Program-made: the position numbers and the translations under genes | Shown here: positions 17,474 to 25,059 of the stretch, piece by piece | Position numbering within the stretch: the stretch's first letter is position 1 | Layout of the letters: each line of letters starts with the position of its first letter | Assembly: GCA_023128635.1 (NCBI GenBank) | Contig: JAGMDP010000128.1 | Span: 1 to 25,451, forward strand | Origin: Candidatus Heimdallarchaeota archaeon | GTDB lineage: Archaea; Asgardarchaeota; Heimdallarchaeia; JABLTI01 | DNA: 25,451 nt | Direction: 5' to 3' | Notes under the pieces: generated by a model | Databases searched by the model: none | What the model saw: the letters and a program-made list of their open reading frames with translations, nothing else | Told to the model about the DNA's origin: nothing

Positions 17474-18637
17474 ATGGGCAAAAAACAGGAGAAAAAACAA
17501 AAACCAAAGAAAGATAGAACACATCTAATTGTGAAAGAAGAACCACTAGCAGGTATGTCTTCAATCAACATCTGGCGATTATTGTTCCAGAATAAATTTA
17601 GGATTCATCCCAAATACTGTTTGCGTTTCTGGTATGCAATATTTCTTAGTTCGGCAATGACTCCGTTAAGAGTTCTTGAGGCGTTGAGATTCAAAAGAAA
17701 GATTAAGAAAACAAAAATTACAACAGATCCTATATTCGTTATTGGTCATTATCGTACAGGAACAACTTTTCTAATGACTACTTTAGCATTAGATAAGAGT
17801 AAAGGTTATGTTTCTAATTTGGAAGGCTATGCCCCTCATTATTTCTTAGGAGCTGAAAAAATAATTACCAAAGTTCTTGATGCATCTTTGCCAGCTACAC
17901 GACCAATGGATAATGTTCCAATGGGTTCTTCCGAACCTACAGAGGAAGAATATTCTATTGGTGCAAGGCACAAATACGGTTATTATAATGGCTTCATTTT
18001 TCCAAAGAATTTCAAATTGTACTCCAAGTATAATTCATTCGATCAATGTCCAGAGAAAGATGCAAAGAAATGGCAGAAAGAATATTGGTTTTTCCTTCGA
18101 AAAATGACTCTAAAGTACAAAGGAAAACAGCTCATACTCAAAAATCCCGCAAATACTTACCGATTGAAATATTTGCTCAAAATGTTCCCAAATGCGAAAT
18201 TCGTTCATATGTATAGGGATCCCTACTTAATGTATGCTTCTTCTGTAAGATTTTTCAGAGAAGTCTTTGCCATTTATGCACTTCAAACTTGGAAGGATGA
18301 AGATTTACAGCAAGGAATCCTTGACAATGTCAAAGAAATGTATGAAAAATTAGCAACGGATAGAGCTCTTATTCCAAAAGAGAACATCATTGATATCAAA
18401 TATGAGAATCTAATCAAAGACCCAATGAAGCAATTCGAGAGAATTTACAAAGAACTAAAAATTGACGGCTGGGATGATGCCAAAAAGGATTTCAAAGCAT
18501 ACACTGATTCTCAAAAATCATACAAGCCAAATAAATGGACTATGTCAGATGACTATATCATTAAAGTCAATAAGCACTGGGATTTCATAAGAGAGCAACA
18601 TGGCTACGAAAAATTAGAACCAAAAAAGAAGAAATAA
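17474..18637 (+). CDS. PAPS-dependent sulfotransferase, Sulfotransfer_3-like
   Basis: Transfers the sulfuryl group from PAPS to an acceptor hydroxyl or amine. About 387 residues from the chosen ATG. The 5'-phosphosulfate loop is IGHYRTGTTFL (90-100). The 3'-phosphate binding segment is 'MYRDPYLMYASSVRF' (Arg248, Ser256 region). 'TRPMDNVPMGSSEPTEEEY' (142-160) is typical of the bacterial Sulfotransfer_3 group that includes the mycobacterial lipoquinone sulfotransferase Stf3. No signal peptide or convincing TM helix; the Lys-rich N-terminus and a hydrophobic helix near 50-66 could give peripheral membrane contact. It lies 203 bases after cysC on the same strand, and its 3' end is 14 bases from the convergent S9 peptidase. 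The acceptor cannot be read from sequence; surface glycans or lipids are plausible because of the surrounding surface proteins. Confidence 0.9.
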   Translation: MGKKQEKKQKPKKDRTHLIVKEEPLAGMSSINIWRLLFQNKFRIHPKYCLRFWYAIFLSSAMTPLRVLEALRFKRKIKKTKITTDPIFVIGHYRTGTTFLMTTLALDKSKGYVSNLEGYAPHYFLGAEKIITKVLDASLPATRPMDNVPMGSSEPTEEEYSIGARHKYGYYNGFIFPKNFKLYSKYNSFDQCPEKDAKKWQKEYWFFLRKMTLKYKGKQLILKNPANTYRLKYLLKMFPNAKFVHMYRDPYLMYASSVRFFREVFAIYALQTWKDEDLQQGILDNVKEMYEKLATDRALIPKENIIDIKYENLIKDPMKQFERIYKELKIDGWDDAKKDFKAYTDSQKSYKPNKWTMSDDYIIKVNKHWDFIREQHGYEKLEPKKKK

Positions 18638-18651
18638 AAAAGTGAAAGGAA

Positions 18652-20841
18652 TTATTTCTTTTTTAATTCCTTAATTTTTTCACTCATCTTTTTCTTATAA
18701 TCAGTTTTTATTTTCTCGATTTTCTCTGCTTCTTTTTGTTTGTCTTTATGCTTCTTGGGTTGACAGTATTTGTCAAACCAATCAACAATGCGTTGTAAGC
18801 GATCCAATCGTCTATTAGGTTGACCTGATCTAGAGAGCTCATGTCCTTCCCCAGGATAGCGAACGAGTTCTAAATCGAGTTTAGGATTCACTCGTTTTAC
18901 GGCAGTGTAAAGCATTTCAGCATCTGGAATGGGGGCTCTATAATCAGTTTCGCTGTGGATGATGCAAAGTGGTGTTTTAATGTTCTTAGCATATGCTGCT
19001 GGTGATCGTTCCCAGAGGAATGTAGAATCCTCGATGGGAGTAGTACCGAATTCATCATCAATAAGAACTCGTGCCCAATCGGTTGTTGCCCAAAAACTAG
19101 AAATGAAATACACTCCTCTTTGGGACACTGCTGCTGCAAATCGGTTATCGTGACCAACAATCCAAGCTGTTAAGAACCCACCATAAGATCCACCGGTAAG
19201 ACCCATTCGTTTCTCATCAATATACCCTCTTTTTACAATCTGGTCTACACCAAGTAATATATCTTGAGAGTCATCGTCGCCCCATGCTTTCTCTGCTGCT
19301 TTATAGAACTCCTGACCATAACCATCGCTACCTCGAGGATTACAATAAAAGACGACATAGCCTTCAGCAGCAAGAAGTTGGAATTCATGAAACATAGGAA
19401 TGCTTTGGTGGCTACTCCACTGCACATGTGGTCCCCCATGCATATTCAAAGCAAGTGGGTATTTCTTTTCTGGATCAAAATCTGGTGGTTTTAATACCCA
19501 TCCTTGTATTTTGAAATCATTATTGTTTCCTTCATACCAGATTTCTTCAGTTTCTCCTAATTTCTTACCTTCAAGGTGTTTTTTGTTTGGTGCATGTATT
19601 AGCTTTTCTTTCTTTGTTGCTAAATTGTAAGAATAAAGTTGTGAAGGATCGTTAACATAAAATGCAGGATATGCTAACCAGGAATTATCGTCTGAGATAT
19701 CAAACCCATAGATTAGCTTGTTTCCTTCAACTATCATCTCGAATTTTTCTGTAGCAATTTGGTATCTGCAAATTATTGATACTCCTTTCTTAAAAATAAT
19801 AAAGTATAGAAACTTGCTGTCTTTAGTCCATTTTGGTGATACGACACTGTTATCTATATCTTTGGTTATTATTTTACTCTTTTTTGTTTCTAGATCATAT
19901 AGACAAAAGTTAGATTGACCTAGCGAACCCAATTTTTCGTTGCCAATTTCTGCAACTAAATGTTTTCCATCAGGGGATAGTTTGATGTTTGCACCCCAGG
20001 CATAATGATCTTTTACAATTGGTTCAACTTTACCATCTGGAGTAATCTTCAGGAATTCATATATTCTGGATTCATCTCCGGTTCCAGGTTTTTGTCTAGC
20101 ACTAATTACGTAAGAACAATCTGGTCCTAGTTCAATTATTTCATAATCATCATCTACGCTATTTGTCCAGCGAGTTACTTCTTTGGTTTCAAGATCAATA
20201 ATGTGGATTTGTCCTTTACTGTCATCTAAGTATGAAGTGCCAGTTCGATAAACCTCTCGAGTAACAACTCGGGGTTCTATTTTCTTTTCTTCATCTTTCT
20301 TTTTACTCATTTGAAGTAAAGCAACGTCTTCAGGTTCCATGAGTTTCATTTCTTCGGGTGTTGGAGCAGTTAGTTCTTTCTTGTTCAGTCTTGAGATGAA
20401 AACTATCGTTTTTCCATCTTTGCTCCATTCAAAAGTAGTCACTCCATTAGGCATTTTCGTTAATTGAATTGCTTCTCCACCATCAAAAGGCATAAGATAA
20501 ATTTGAGGTTTTGGTGGTTCGCTTGGTTTTCCAGCAGCTGGTTTCTTCAAAACAGTTCGCACGGAAACAAAAGCCAAAGTTTTACCATCTGGAGACCATT
20601 TCATACTAAAGTCGCTAGGTAATCCCTGAGAAAATTGCTGAGGTTGGTCTCTGAAACGCCAGATAGAATTCCTATAACCATTATCATCCCTAATTGCCTG
20701 ATTAATAACATAGTAAACTTCATCAGAATTAGGTCTAATCTTTGTATCAACAATTTGTTTTAGCTGATATAAATCATCTAAACAAATTTTTTGCTTTTCT
20801 TCAGATTTTTCTTTTTTGGACATAATTAGTAATTCAAACAT
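18652..20841 (-). CDS. S9-family serine peptidase (acylaminoacyl-peptidase/dipeptidyl-peptidase type)
   Basis: Cleaves short peptides; S9 enzymes admit substrates through a beta-propeller. 729 residues. The N-terminal part (about 30-430) has TolB/PD40-like blades such as 'SPDGKTLAFVS' and 'SPDGKHLVAEIG'. The C-terminal alpha/beta-hydrolase domain carries the oxyanion motif HGGP, the nucleophile in GGSYGGF (Ser552), Asp633 in 'SETDYRAP' and His667 in 'GEGHELS', so the triad is complete. No signal peptide: cytoplasmic. The final 35 or so residues are a Lys/Glu-rich helical tail, unusual for the family. The first ATG (20841) encodes MFELLI before a second Met at 20823 followed by SKKEK; either may be the start. 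It is downstream of the HEAT gene by 72 bases. Exact substrate class is uncertain. Confidence 0.93.
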   Translation of the reverse strand: MFELLIMSKKEKSEEKQKICLDDLYQLKQIVDTKIRPNSDEVYYVINQAIRDDNGYRNSIWRFRDQPQQFSQGLPSDFSMKWSPDGKTLAFVSVRTVLKKPAAGKPSEPPKPQIYLMPFDGGEAIQLTKMPNGVTTFEWSKDGKTIVFISRLNKKELTAPTPEEMKLMEPEDVALLQMSKKKDEEKKIEPRVVTREVYRTGTSYLDDSKGQIHIIDLETKEVTRWTNSVDDDYEIIELGPDCSYVISARQKPGTGDESRIYEFLKITPDGKVEPIVKDHYAWGANIKLSPDGKHLVAEIGNEKLGSLGQSNFCLYDLETKKSKIITKDIDNSVVSPKWTKDSKFLYFIIFKKGVSIICRYQIATEKFEMIVEGNKLIYGFDISDDNSWLAYPAFYVNDPSQLYSYNLATKKEKLIHAPNKKHLEGKKLGETEEIWYEGNNNDFKIQGWVLKPPDFDPEKKYPLALNMHGGPHVQWSSHQSIPMFHEFQLLAAEGYVVFYCNPRGSDGYGQEFYKAAEKAWGDDDSQDILLGVDQIVKRGYIDEKRMGLTGGSYGGFLTAWIVGHDNRFAAAVSQRGVYFISSFWATTDWARVLIDDEFGTTPIEDSTFLWERSPAAYAKNIKTPLCIIHSETDYRAPIPDAEMLYTAVKRVNPKLDLELVRYPGEGHELSRSGQPNRRLDRLQRIVDWFDKYCQPKKHKDKQKEAEKIEKIKTDYKKKMSEKIKELKKK

Positions 20842-20896
20842 CTGAATTAATAAATCTAGTTTTGTTTCTTTTTGATGCTAGCTATAAAAAATGAAT

Positions 20897-20907
20897 TTTA
20901 TATAAAA
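20897..20907 (-). promoter_or_regulatory. Candidate TATA box of the S9 peptidase gene
   Basis: TTTTATATAAA on the minus strand, in the 72-base gap after the HEAT gene stop. Initiation about 25 bases on would give a leader of about 35 bases. The peptidase may therefore have its own transcript in addition to read-through from the HEAT gene. Confidence 0.4.
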
Positions 20908-20913
20908 GAAAAT

Positions 20914-21390
20914 TCACTTCTTCTTGGAAGAAGCTTTAATCATTGCGTCTACACTAGCATATCCGAATTTTGGTGCGAGTTTATCAAGAGAATTTGTTGC
21001 AGCCTCTCTAACCAACAAGCTTTTGTCTCCAGCTTTTGCTTTGTTTAATTCGAGAATAGCAATAGTTACATTATCTCCCATACCTTGTAGAACAATGGCT
21101 GAGCGTTCACGAACCTTTTCACTAGGGTCTTCTCTTAAAGCTTTAACTAAAGCTGGAACAGCTTCTTTTGCTTGTTGTCCGATCCACTGAAGAGAAATAG
21201 CTGCTTCAACACGAACATTCTCACTTTTGTCCTCTAATAAGGCCTTGATTAATTCAGGGACAGCTTCGTCAGAAGCTTGAGTGCCAATCCAACCCAAGTC
21301 ACGGGCGGCTTCAATCCGAGATGACTCACCCCACCCTTCTCTTAGCTGCCAAATCATCTTATCTAGCTTTTTCTTGTCTGGTCCGCTCAT
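20914..21390 (-). CDS. Small HEAT-repeat protein
   Basis: About 158 residues from the ATG at 21390. The frame extends to a TTG at 21432, but the ATG follows an AGGA-type motif and begins a normal 'MSGPDKKK' N-terminus. Three to four HEAT (PBS-lyase-type) repeats of about 31-38 residues are clear: 'IEAARDLGWIG', 'VRVEAAISLQWIG', 'VRERSAIVLQGMG', 'VREAATNSLDKLA', separated by 'AVPELIKALLED'-type second helices. No catalytic residues, signal or TM segment. Such proteins are usually cytoplasmic protein-binding scaffolds; the partner is unknown. It lies upstream of the S9 peptidase on the same strand and is divergent from the surface protein gene at 21604. Confidence 0.88.
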   Translation of the reverse strand: MSGPDKKKLDKMIWQLREGWGESSRIEAARDLGWIGTQASDEAVPELIKALLEDKSENVRVEAAISLQWIGQQAKEAVPALVKALREDPSEKVRERSAIVLQGMGDNVTIAILELNKAKAGDKSLLVREAATNSLDKLAPKFGYASVDAMIKASSKKK

Positions 21391-21469
21391 AGTGGTAAAT
21401 CCTATTCTTTTATTAAGGAAACATTTTAACAATTAATAAACAATAAAATATTGTTAGCATTCGTAGTAA

Positions 21470-21528
21470 ATAAATTGCATTGTTCGGTATAAAGAAAAAG
21501 CATATGCTATTATATAAATTGCACTGTT
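21470..21528. repeat. 15-base direct repeat pair in the divergent intergenic region
   Basis: ATAAATTGCATTGTT (21470-21484) and ATAAATTGCACTGTT (21514-21528) differ at one base and are 44 bases apart. The second copy overlaps the TATA-like box proposed for the gene at 21604. Between them is the palindrome AGCATATGCT (21499-21508). They may be paired regulator sites or a duplicated promoter element. Confidence 0.45.
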
Positions 21529-21555
21529 GTAACTAGATTTTACATTAAAATCTAG
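21511..21555 (+). promoter_or_regulatory. Candidate promoter and 23-base operator-like inverted repeat of the TSP3 surface protein gene
   Basis: TATATAAA (21511-21518) is a good archaeal TATA box. A perfect inverted repeat follows: CTAGATTTTA (21533-21542), CAT, TAAAATCTAG (21546-21555). With usual spacing, transcription starts near 21541, inside the repeat, so a bound protein would block initiation. It is too far from the ATG (48 bases) to mask the ribosome site. Confidence 0.5.
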
Positions 21556-21603
21556 AAGAAATAGTAATTTATTGTAAAAATAGAAACTCGGATTGAGATA
21601 AAA

Positions 21604-23229
21604 ATGACTTTAAAACCAAAAAAACAGCTGACGATTTCTATTTTTCTTTTTATTTTATTATTATCTAATTTTATTTTTATTTCACAACTCGATTTTCTTC
21701 TCTTGAAAGCTCAAACATACAACGAACCAATAGAACCTACTGTTAATTTTGCACCAGTCAAGTCATCAGATTATTTGCTTGGTGTCACTTATACTTGGTT
21801 AGAAGATATCAAAGTTGTAGGATCTGCTGTTGTCAGTGATTCCCTTGGGAACAGTTATATCACTGGTACAATTAATACGGACATTTTAACAACTACAGAT
21901 ATTTTTATTGGTAAAACAAATTCTTCAGGAGAAATTGTGTGGTTAAAGAAATGGGATTTCCAGGAGAAAGATATTGCTAATGATATAGTTCTTGATGAAC
22001 CCAGAAATCAGCTCTTTGTTATTGGTGAAACCTTGGTTAATACTTCTTTTGGATATTCTGATGTGCTAGTGGTTTGTTTCGATTCCATTACTGGTGAAGA
22101 GATTTGGAATGCAACTTATGGCGAACTTGCACACTCTGAAGAGGGAAATTCAGCCATTTATTACTCGAGTAAAATATACATTACTGGCACTCAAACAACA
22201 TATTTTCATTTGTATTCCTCCCCAAATATTTTTTCAGCATGCATTGATAGCCTCAACAGCTCTCTCCTTTGGATGCAAAATAATACTAGCTCGTCATATG
22301 ACATTTCTCCATCAATTGTTCTTAGTGAAAACCTAGGAGAGCTCTTTTTAGTCTTTAATCGTTACAAAAAACTATCAGACTATCAACATTATCGTTTTCA
22401 TTTAAGCAAACTATTATTGAATGGGAGTTTGGTTTGGGAATCAGTTTATGGAATAGATGATAGCATCAAGATCAATGATGCCGATTTTTCAGAATCTACG
22501 GATATGATAAAATTAACTGGTTATTGTAATGAAGATGAAAATCCTGAATCCAAAGATGCAATTTTACTCTCACTTGATACTTCTGGAAACTTGCTACAGG
22601 AAATAAAATTAGGCAGCGAAGGTTTTGATGAGGTTGCTCTTACAGTATCTACTGCAAACAATTCCTTATTCATTGGTGGCTACGGAGATAGTGAAGTGAA
22701 ACGCAATCAGGCATGCTTCTTATCAAAAATTAGTTTGGCCGGGGATGTTTTTTGGTTTGAAAAAATAAATAAATACGCAATTAGCTCAATTAATGGTTTG
22801 TCTGTCGATTCACAAGACAGACTCATTGTAGTTGGTTCATGTAAGTTTGATTATGATTACCTTTTTGAAAGATTACTTTTAGCGATTACAAAAGATTCGG
22901 ACAGCGATGGGCTAAGTGACCATTTTGAAAGTGAAATTGGAACAGATCCTGAGAACCCTGATTCCGACGGAGACGGTTACACAGACGGGGAAGAATATCT
23001 TAGCTATACAGATCCCTTGAAATCTAGAAGTAATCCAAAAAATAGACGAATATTGAGGAATTTTGCCATTTCATTATTCACATTGTTATTAGTATTTTTT
23101 TCAATAATTCAATTCAGCATTAATACGTTTTCACAAAAAACGCAACCAGGTGATACAACGCCTATTGCTAATTTATTTGAGAAAATTAGAACTAAACTAA
23201 AGATTAGAAAAGTTCGGAACAATAGATAG
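21604..23229 (+). CDS. Membrane-anchored surface protein: beta-propeller-like (SBBP-type) ectodomain, TSP3 Ca2+ segment, C-terminal TM helix
   Basis: 541 residues. An N-terminal signal or anchor (about 10-35) is followed by repeating beta-strand units of about 50-60 residues, such as 'SLGNSYITG', 'NQLFVIGET', 'SSKIYITGT', 'NNSLFIGGYG' and 'QDRLIVVGSC', resembling SBBP/PQQ-type propeller blades (about 45-425). Residues 431-471 form a thrombospondin type-3-like Ca2+ segment ('DSDSDGLSD', 'NPDSDGDGYTDGEEY'). A TM helix (about 486-505) and a basic 36-residue cytoplasmic tail end the protein. No enzyme motif is visible; it is probably a surface binding or structural protein. Unlike A and B it lacks the roadblock/longin-like domain. 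The start follows a divergent promoter region. A small ATGAATTCAT palindrome with T-rich sequence at 23231-23249 may terminate it. Confidence 0.85.
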   Translation: MTLKPKKQLTISIFLFILLLSNFIFISQLDFLLLKAQTYNEPIEPTVNFAPVKSSDYLLGVTYTWLEDIKVVGSAVVSDSLGNSYITGTINTDILTTTDIFIGKTNSSGEIVWLKKWDFQEKDIANDIVLDEPRNQLFVIGETLVNTSFGYSDVLVVCFDSITGEEIWNATYGELAHSEEGNSAIYYSSKIYITGTQTTYFHLYSSPNIFSACIDSLNSSLLWMQNNTSSSYDISPSIVLSENLGELFLVFNRYKKLSDYQHYRFHLSKLLLNGSLVWESVYGIDDSIKINDADFSESTDMIKLTGYCNEDENPESKDAILLSLDTSGNLLQEIKLGSEGFDEVALTVSTANNSLFIGGYGDSEVKRNQACFLSKISLAGDVFWFEKINKYAISSINGLSVDSQDRLIVVGSCKFDYDYLFERLLLAITKDSDSDGLSDHFESEIGTDPENPDSDGDGYTDGEEYLSYTDPLKSRSNPKNRRILRNFAISLFTLLLVFFSIIQFSINTFSQKTQPGDTTPIANLFEKIRTKLKIRKVRNNR

Positions 23230-23324
23230 AATGAATTCATTTCTTTTCTAAAGATTTAAGAATCTACGCCAATCAAATGAAAATCGTTCATTATAAACAT
23301 ATTAAATTGTCTCGAGGTTAATTC

Positions 23325-24158
23325 ATGCCAACTTGTCATAGCTGCGGTTCAATTGTTGAAGAAGGAAAAAAATCATGTCCATTTTGTGGAACTAAAATTA
23401 GATCCGATATTTCCATCGTTCAACCTTCTGAAATCGATGAAGAAACAATTGAAATTATCATTAAACAAAAAGCAGTTCCTTTAATCGGTGAAGAGCAAGA
23501 TGGTGATACTATAGTTCTTCACACTCCTAATATTGAAGAAATGGAATCTTTTGAGGATGATGAAGAGCAGATTATAACTCAAACCTTAGACATTGTTCCA
23601 GAAAGAAACTACATTTATTGGTTTTTCTTAGGAATTATTAGTGCTGGCATAATTTTTCTCATTTACTTATTCTTGAATATTCAAGATCTCGAGAAGCATT
23701 CAGAATATCCAAAAGATCCTCGAGCAGATGCTATCAAAGTTAATTCTTCTCAAACATTGCTGTTCTTTCTCATAGCTGTGTGTTTTGGTTTTATACCTGT
23801 TTTGTGGTGGATTTACTATAAAAAGTATTCAAGTCTTTATTATCACCTTAGAAATCAGAGAAATAGTTTTGCACCCTTCAAAATTCCTCATCCAATTTAC
23901 TATATGCTCCCCTTGATTTGTTCACATTTACTAGCAATAGTTCCATCAATTATTGGATGGGCTTTACAAGTGAATGTACGAAATATAATGCCAACTCTCT
24001 TTTGGGGATTATTTGGTGGAATATTAGTTCTCTCATTAATACCCATTGTTTTGGATTATCTCTGGCAGAGAGCATTCAATGCTCATATAAAAACAACCAT
24101 GGCAAAATTACAAATCATGGGCAAGATTCGAGCCAAAGACACAGAAAACAAGATGTAG
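23325..24158 (+). CDS. Zinc-ribbon polytopic membrane protein (DUF4234-like)
   Basis: 277 residues. Cys4, Cys7, Cys18 and Cys21 form a CxxC...CPFCG zinc ribbon, followed by an acidic linker (about 30-92). Four hydrophobic helices follow at about 97-117, 145-165, 192-214 and 223-245. The segment 'YIYWFFLGIISAGIIFLIYLF' and a paired charged loop resemble DUF4234 membrane proteins, a family without known activity; this match is tentative. The zinc ribbon and the C-terminal basic tail are probably cytoplasmic. GAGGT at 23314-23318, six bases before the ATG, supports the start. It lies 95 bases after the TSP3 surface protein, on the same strand. Function unknown. Confidence 0.82.
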   Translation: MPTCHSCGSIVEEGKKSCPFCGTKIRSDISIVQPSEIDEETIEIIIKQKAVPLIGEEQDGDTIVLHTPNIEEMESFEDDEEQIITQTLDIVPERNYIYWFFLGIISAGIIFLIYLFLNIQDLEKHSEYPKDPRADAIKVNSSQTLLFFLIAVCFGFIPVLWWIYYKKYSSLYYHLRNQRNSFAPFKIPHPIYYMLPLICSHLLAIVPSIIGWALQVNVRNIMPTLFWGLFGGILVLSLIPIVLDYLWQRAFNAHIKTTMAKLQIMGKIRAKDTENKM

Positions 24159-24197
24159 TTTTAACGTGCTTTTATAGTGAAAACTCAATAATATACT

Positions 24198-24467
24198 ATG
24201 CAGTTCATAGACTCACGCAATTGTTGCTGGAATTGCGAGTATTTACGAGTAGATAATTTTTGCTTGGCAAAAGGAAAATACATCCTTTCAAAGAACACAA
24301 ACAAAACCAGAGATTGTTCACTTTTTAGTTGTAAAAATCTTCAGCTAAGTAATGATATTAAGGAAATTAAAACTGCAAGTGGTAGAGAAATCAAAGAAAT
24401 CCTTCTTGAAGTTCAAAATGAATCAGCCACTAATTCTATGAGACAAGAATCAGCTGAAAAGAAGTGA
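24198..24467 (+). CDS. Small cysteine-rich protein, probable metal-binding
   Basis: 89 residues. Six Cys lie in the first 45 residues (C9, C10, C13, C22, C40, C45): 'CCWNCEYL', then 'FCLAKGKY', then 'TRDCSLFSC'. This C-x2-C...C...C layout resembles short prokaryotic proteins that bind zinc or an iron-sulfur cluster, but I cannot name the family. The second half is polar and helical without Cys. There is no membrane helix. It starts 39 bases after the zinc-ribbon protein and its 3' end overlaps the convergent gene at 24436 by 32 bases. No strong ribosome binding site is visible. The dense Cys pattern argues for a real gene; the alternative is a chance frame. Confidence 0.6.
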   Translation: MQFIDSRNCCWNCEYLRVDNFCLAKGKYILSKNTNKTRDCSLFSCKNLQLSNDIKEIKTASGREIKEILLEVQNESATNSMRQESAEKK

Positions 24468-25047
24468 GATATACAAAAATTCCTGAAAAAACAAAAACAT
24501 TTTCCGAGCTGTCAAATTCCCATAATTCGAATATTATTTTGTAACCATTTGCTTCGTACCCTAGATGTGTGAGAATTGTTGAATTGAAGTTAAATGTCGT
24601 TTCAGTTTGTGTATTTGGCCCCCACTGTTCTTCTCTATTCAGAACTTTGCTTTTCCAATGTTCTTCATGGAAATAAGTAGAGGTGTTTGATCCAAAGGTA
24701 TTCTCATCTATTATTAGAGAATACAATCCAATTTTTAATCGAACTTCAAAGAATTTAGCTATTCGATATTGATTTTTTACCATGAAGAATAATGTTATGT
24801 TTTCTGATAATCCTTCAGTTTGATTATAAATAACACTCGTTGGATAATTATCGGTTTCATATAGCTCATCAGTTTCGTTATAGGTTAGGACACTTAGTTC
24901 TCCGTAACCGCTTCCACCAAGTGGAGGTGTGAAAATCATTATTGTGGTGACAATGATGCCAATTAAAGTTAAGACCATTACGATTTGAGCAACAAGCCTG
25001 AAATTGACTTCTCTTTTTGCTCTTGGTTGATCTTTACTTGAATTCAT
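24436..25047 (-). CDS. Single-span membrane protein with extracellular DUF1616-like domain
   Basis: 203 residues. A positively charged N-terminus (KDQPRAKR) and one TM helix (about 17-41) place the rest outside. The ectodomain is beta-rich with several Asn-x-Ser/Thr sites and resembles the DUF1616 C-terminal domain: a 'YGELSVLTYNETD' strand, then 'NYPTSVIYNQTEGLSENIT', a 'VKNQYRIAKFFEV' strand and a final 'YKIIFELWEF' strand. The family match is tentative. GGTGA at 25052-25056 (minus), four bases before the ATG, is a strong ribosome binding site. The stop of the upstream partner gene is only 12 bases away, so they form one operon. Role unknown; possibly surface or S-layer associated. Confidence 0.8.
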   Translation of the reverse strand: MNSSKDQPRAKREVNFRLVAQIVMVLTLIGIIVTTIMIFTPPLGGSGYGELSVLTYNETDELYETDNYPTSVIYNQTEGLSENITLFFMVKNQYRIAKFFEVRLKIGLYSLIIDENTFGSNTSTYFHEEHWKSKVLNREEQWGPNTQTETTFNFNSTILTHLGYEANGYKIIFELWEFDSSENVFVFSGIFVYLTSFQLILVS

Positions 25048-25059
25048 TTTTTCACCACA

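Noticed and set aside
23918..24256. 112-codon plus-strand frame
   Set aside because: Overlaps the zinc-ribbon protein and the Cys-rich protein in another frame; no recognisable domain.
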